Positions 5,417 through 6,076 of a DNA stretch of 6,076 nucleotides are shown here, one piece after another; the stretch's first letter is position 1, and every line of letters starts with the position of its first letter. A model generated the notes under the pieces. It had not been told where the DNA came from. It made no database searches and worked only from the letters and a program-made list of their open reading frames with translations. Both the position numbers and the translations under genes were made by a program. The stretch lies in assembly GCA_964530215.1 (NCBI GenBank), contig CAZHAJ010000116.1, positions 1 through 6,076 on the forward strand. The letters are read 5' to 3'. This stretch comes from JAAXTT01 sp964530215 (GTDB lineage: Bacteria > Bacillota > Desulfotomaculia > Desulfotomaculales > Desulfocucumaceae).

Positions 5417-6076
5417 ATGATAAATACCGAAAGAATGGTTGCCGAATTCCTCGAAATGGTGCAGGTAGACAGTGTCAGCGGCAAAGAAAGAGATATGGCA
5501 GACCTGCTGAAACGGAAACTTAAGGCAATGGATCTCGAGCCAATGGAAGATAATGCAGGAATGATACTTAATAGCGGAACCGGAAATTTGATTGCAAAAC
5601 TGCCTGGGAAAGTGAAGGGCCCGGTCTTGATGCTTTCTGCACATATGGACACAGTGGAGCCTGGCAACAACATAAAACCATTAATTAAAGATGGAATTGT
5701 AGTTTCCTCCGGAGACACCATTTTGGGAAGCGATAATAAAGCTGGTATTGCCATTATAATGGAGACAATAAGGATAATTAAAGAAAATAACCTTCAGCAC
5801 TGCGGCTTGGAATTGGTTTTTACAGTATATGAAGAAAGCGGGTTGCTGGGTGCTAAAAATCTGAACCACAGCATGCTGGAGTCTGCCTATGGTTTTGTGC
5901 TGGACAGCACCGGTACCCCGGGCACTATTATAACGTCAGCCCCTGCCCAAGACGTTATAGCTGTTACCATTAAAGGAAAATCTGCCCATTCAGGCTTCTG
6001 CCCGGAAGAAGGTATTAACGCCATTGAGGTTGCGGCAAAGGCCATTGCAGAAATTAAGATCGGCAGAATTGACGAT
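5417..6076 (+). CDS. M20-family metallopeptidase, PepT-like (N-terminal 220 residues; runs off the right edge)
   Basis: The frame is open from the ATG at 5417 to the end of the window without a stop, giving the first 220 of roughly 370 residues expected for the family. It is a di-metal aminopeptidase-type enzyme, probably acting on di- or tripeptides in the cytoplasm. Visible metal and catalytic positions are H76-x-D78 in SAHMDTVEPG, D106 in GSDNKAG (bridging Asp), E139-E140 in the EESGLLGAK segment (general base and ligand) and D163 in VLDST. The inserted dimerisation domain begins after this (APAQDVIAVTIKGKSAHSG). The second metal-half His would lie off the edge. GSDN replaces the more common GADD, but the first Asp is kept, so activity is likely. 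From memory it resembles the PepT-like group of Firmicutes more than true tripeptidase T. A strong GGAGG precedes the ATG. It may be co-transcribed with the oxidoreductase. Confidence 0.88.
   Translation, partial: MINTERMVAEFLEMVQVDSVSGKERDMADLLKRKLKAMDLEPMEDNAGMILNSGTGNLIAKLPGKVKGPVLMLSAHMDTVEPGNNIKPLIKDGIVVSSGDTILGSDNKAGIAIIMETIRIIKENNLQHCGLELVFTVYEESGLLGAKNLNHSMLESAYGFVLDSTGTPGTIITSAPAQDVIAVTIKGKSAHSGFCPEEGINAIEVAAKAIAEIKIGRIDD

Noticed and set aside
5359..5869. Minus-strand open frames opposite the M20 peptidase
   Set aside because: The + strand frame carries all the M20 metal motifs in order, so these are antisense shadows.

Overview
The window looks like part of the chromosome of an anaerobic, fairly AT-rich member of the Firmicutes, of the Clostridia / Desulfotomaculum-Peptococcaceae type. 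This is inferred from three things. The gene families are an MctB/SteB-like protein, an MraY-like transferase and a four-subunit 2-oxoacid:ferredoxin oxidoreductase. Ribosome binding sites are strong and purine-rich (GGAGG type), and TTG start codons are frequent. All nine supported genes lie on the + strand and are tightly packed. No RNA gene, mobile element or CRISPR array was seen.

Block 1 (1-1949) is a cell-envelope cassette. It holds the C-terminal part of an MctB/SteB-family protein (cut by the left edge), a soluble family 2 glycosyltransferase (435-1103) and a short MraY/WecA-like membrane phosphosugar transferase (1116-1949). The first two genes nearly touch and the third follows after 12 bases, so they are probably co-transcribed. 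A lipid-linked sugar role connected with the envelope or cell division is the natural inference, but no substrate can be read from the sequence.

Block 2 (1950-5370) begins with an about 100-base gap holding short repeats and a perfect 12-base palindrome. It continues with a P-loop ATPase of unknown function (2052-2732) and a 67-base AT-rich gap with two more palindromes. Four subunits of a 2-oxoacid:ferredoxin oxidoreductase follow: an 8Fe-8S ferredoxin subunit (2800-3027), the alpha/VorB subunit (3020-4087), the thiamine-diphosphate beta subunit (4088-4834) and the gamma subunit (4834-5370). These four overlap or abut, each with its own Shine-Dalgarno site, which suggests translational coupling and equal subunit output. 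The enzyme would oxidatively decarboxylate a 2-oxoacid to an acyl-CoA and reduce ferredoxin, or run in reverse. Alpha-subunit motifs fit the VorB (branched-chain 2-oxoacid) group best, but specificity is not proven.

Block 3 (5417-6076) is the first 220 codons of an M20-family, PepT-like metallopeptidase that runs off the right edge. Released branched-chain amino acids could feed the oxidoreductase after transamination, but that link is inference only.

Most of the window is recognisable, conserved gene content. The parts least explained by known biology are the P-loop ATPase next to the ferredoxin oxidoreductase and the SteB/glycosyltransferase/MraY-like cassette.
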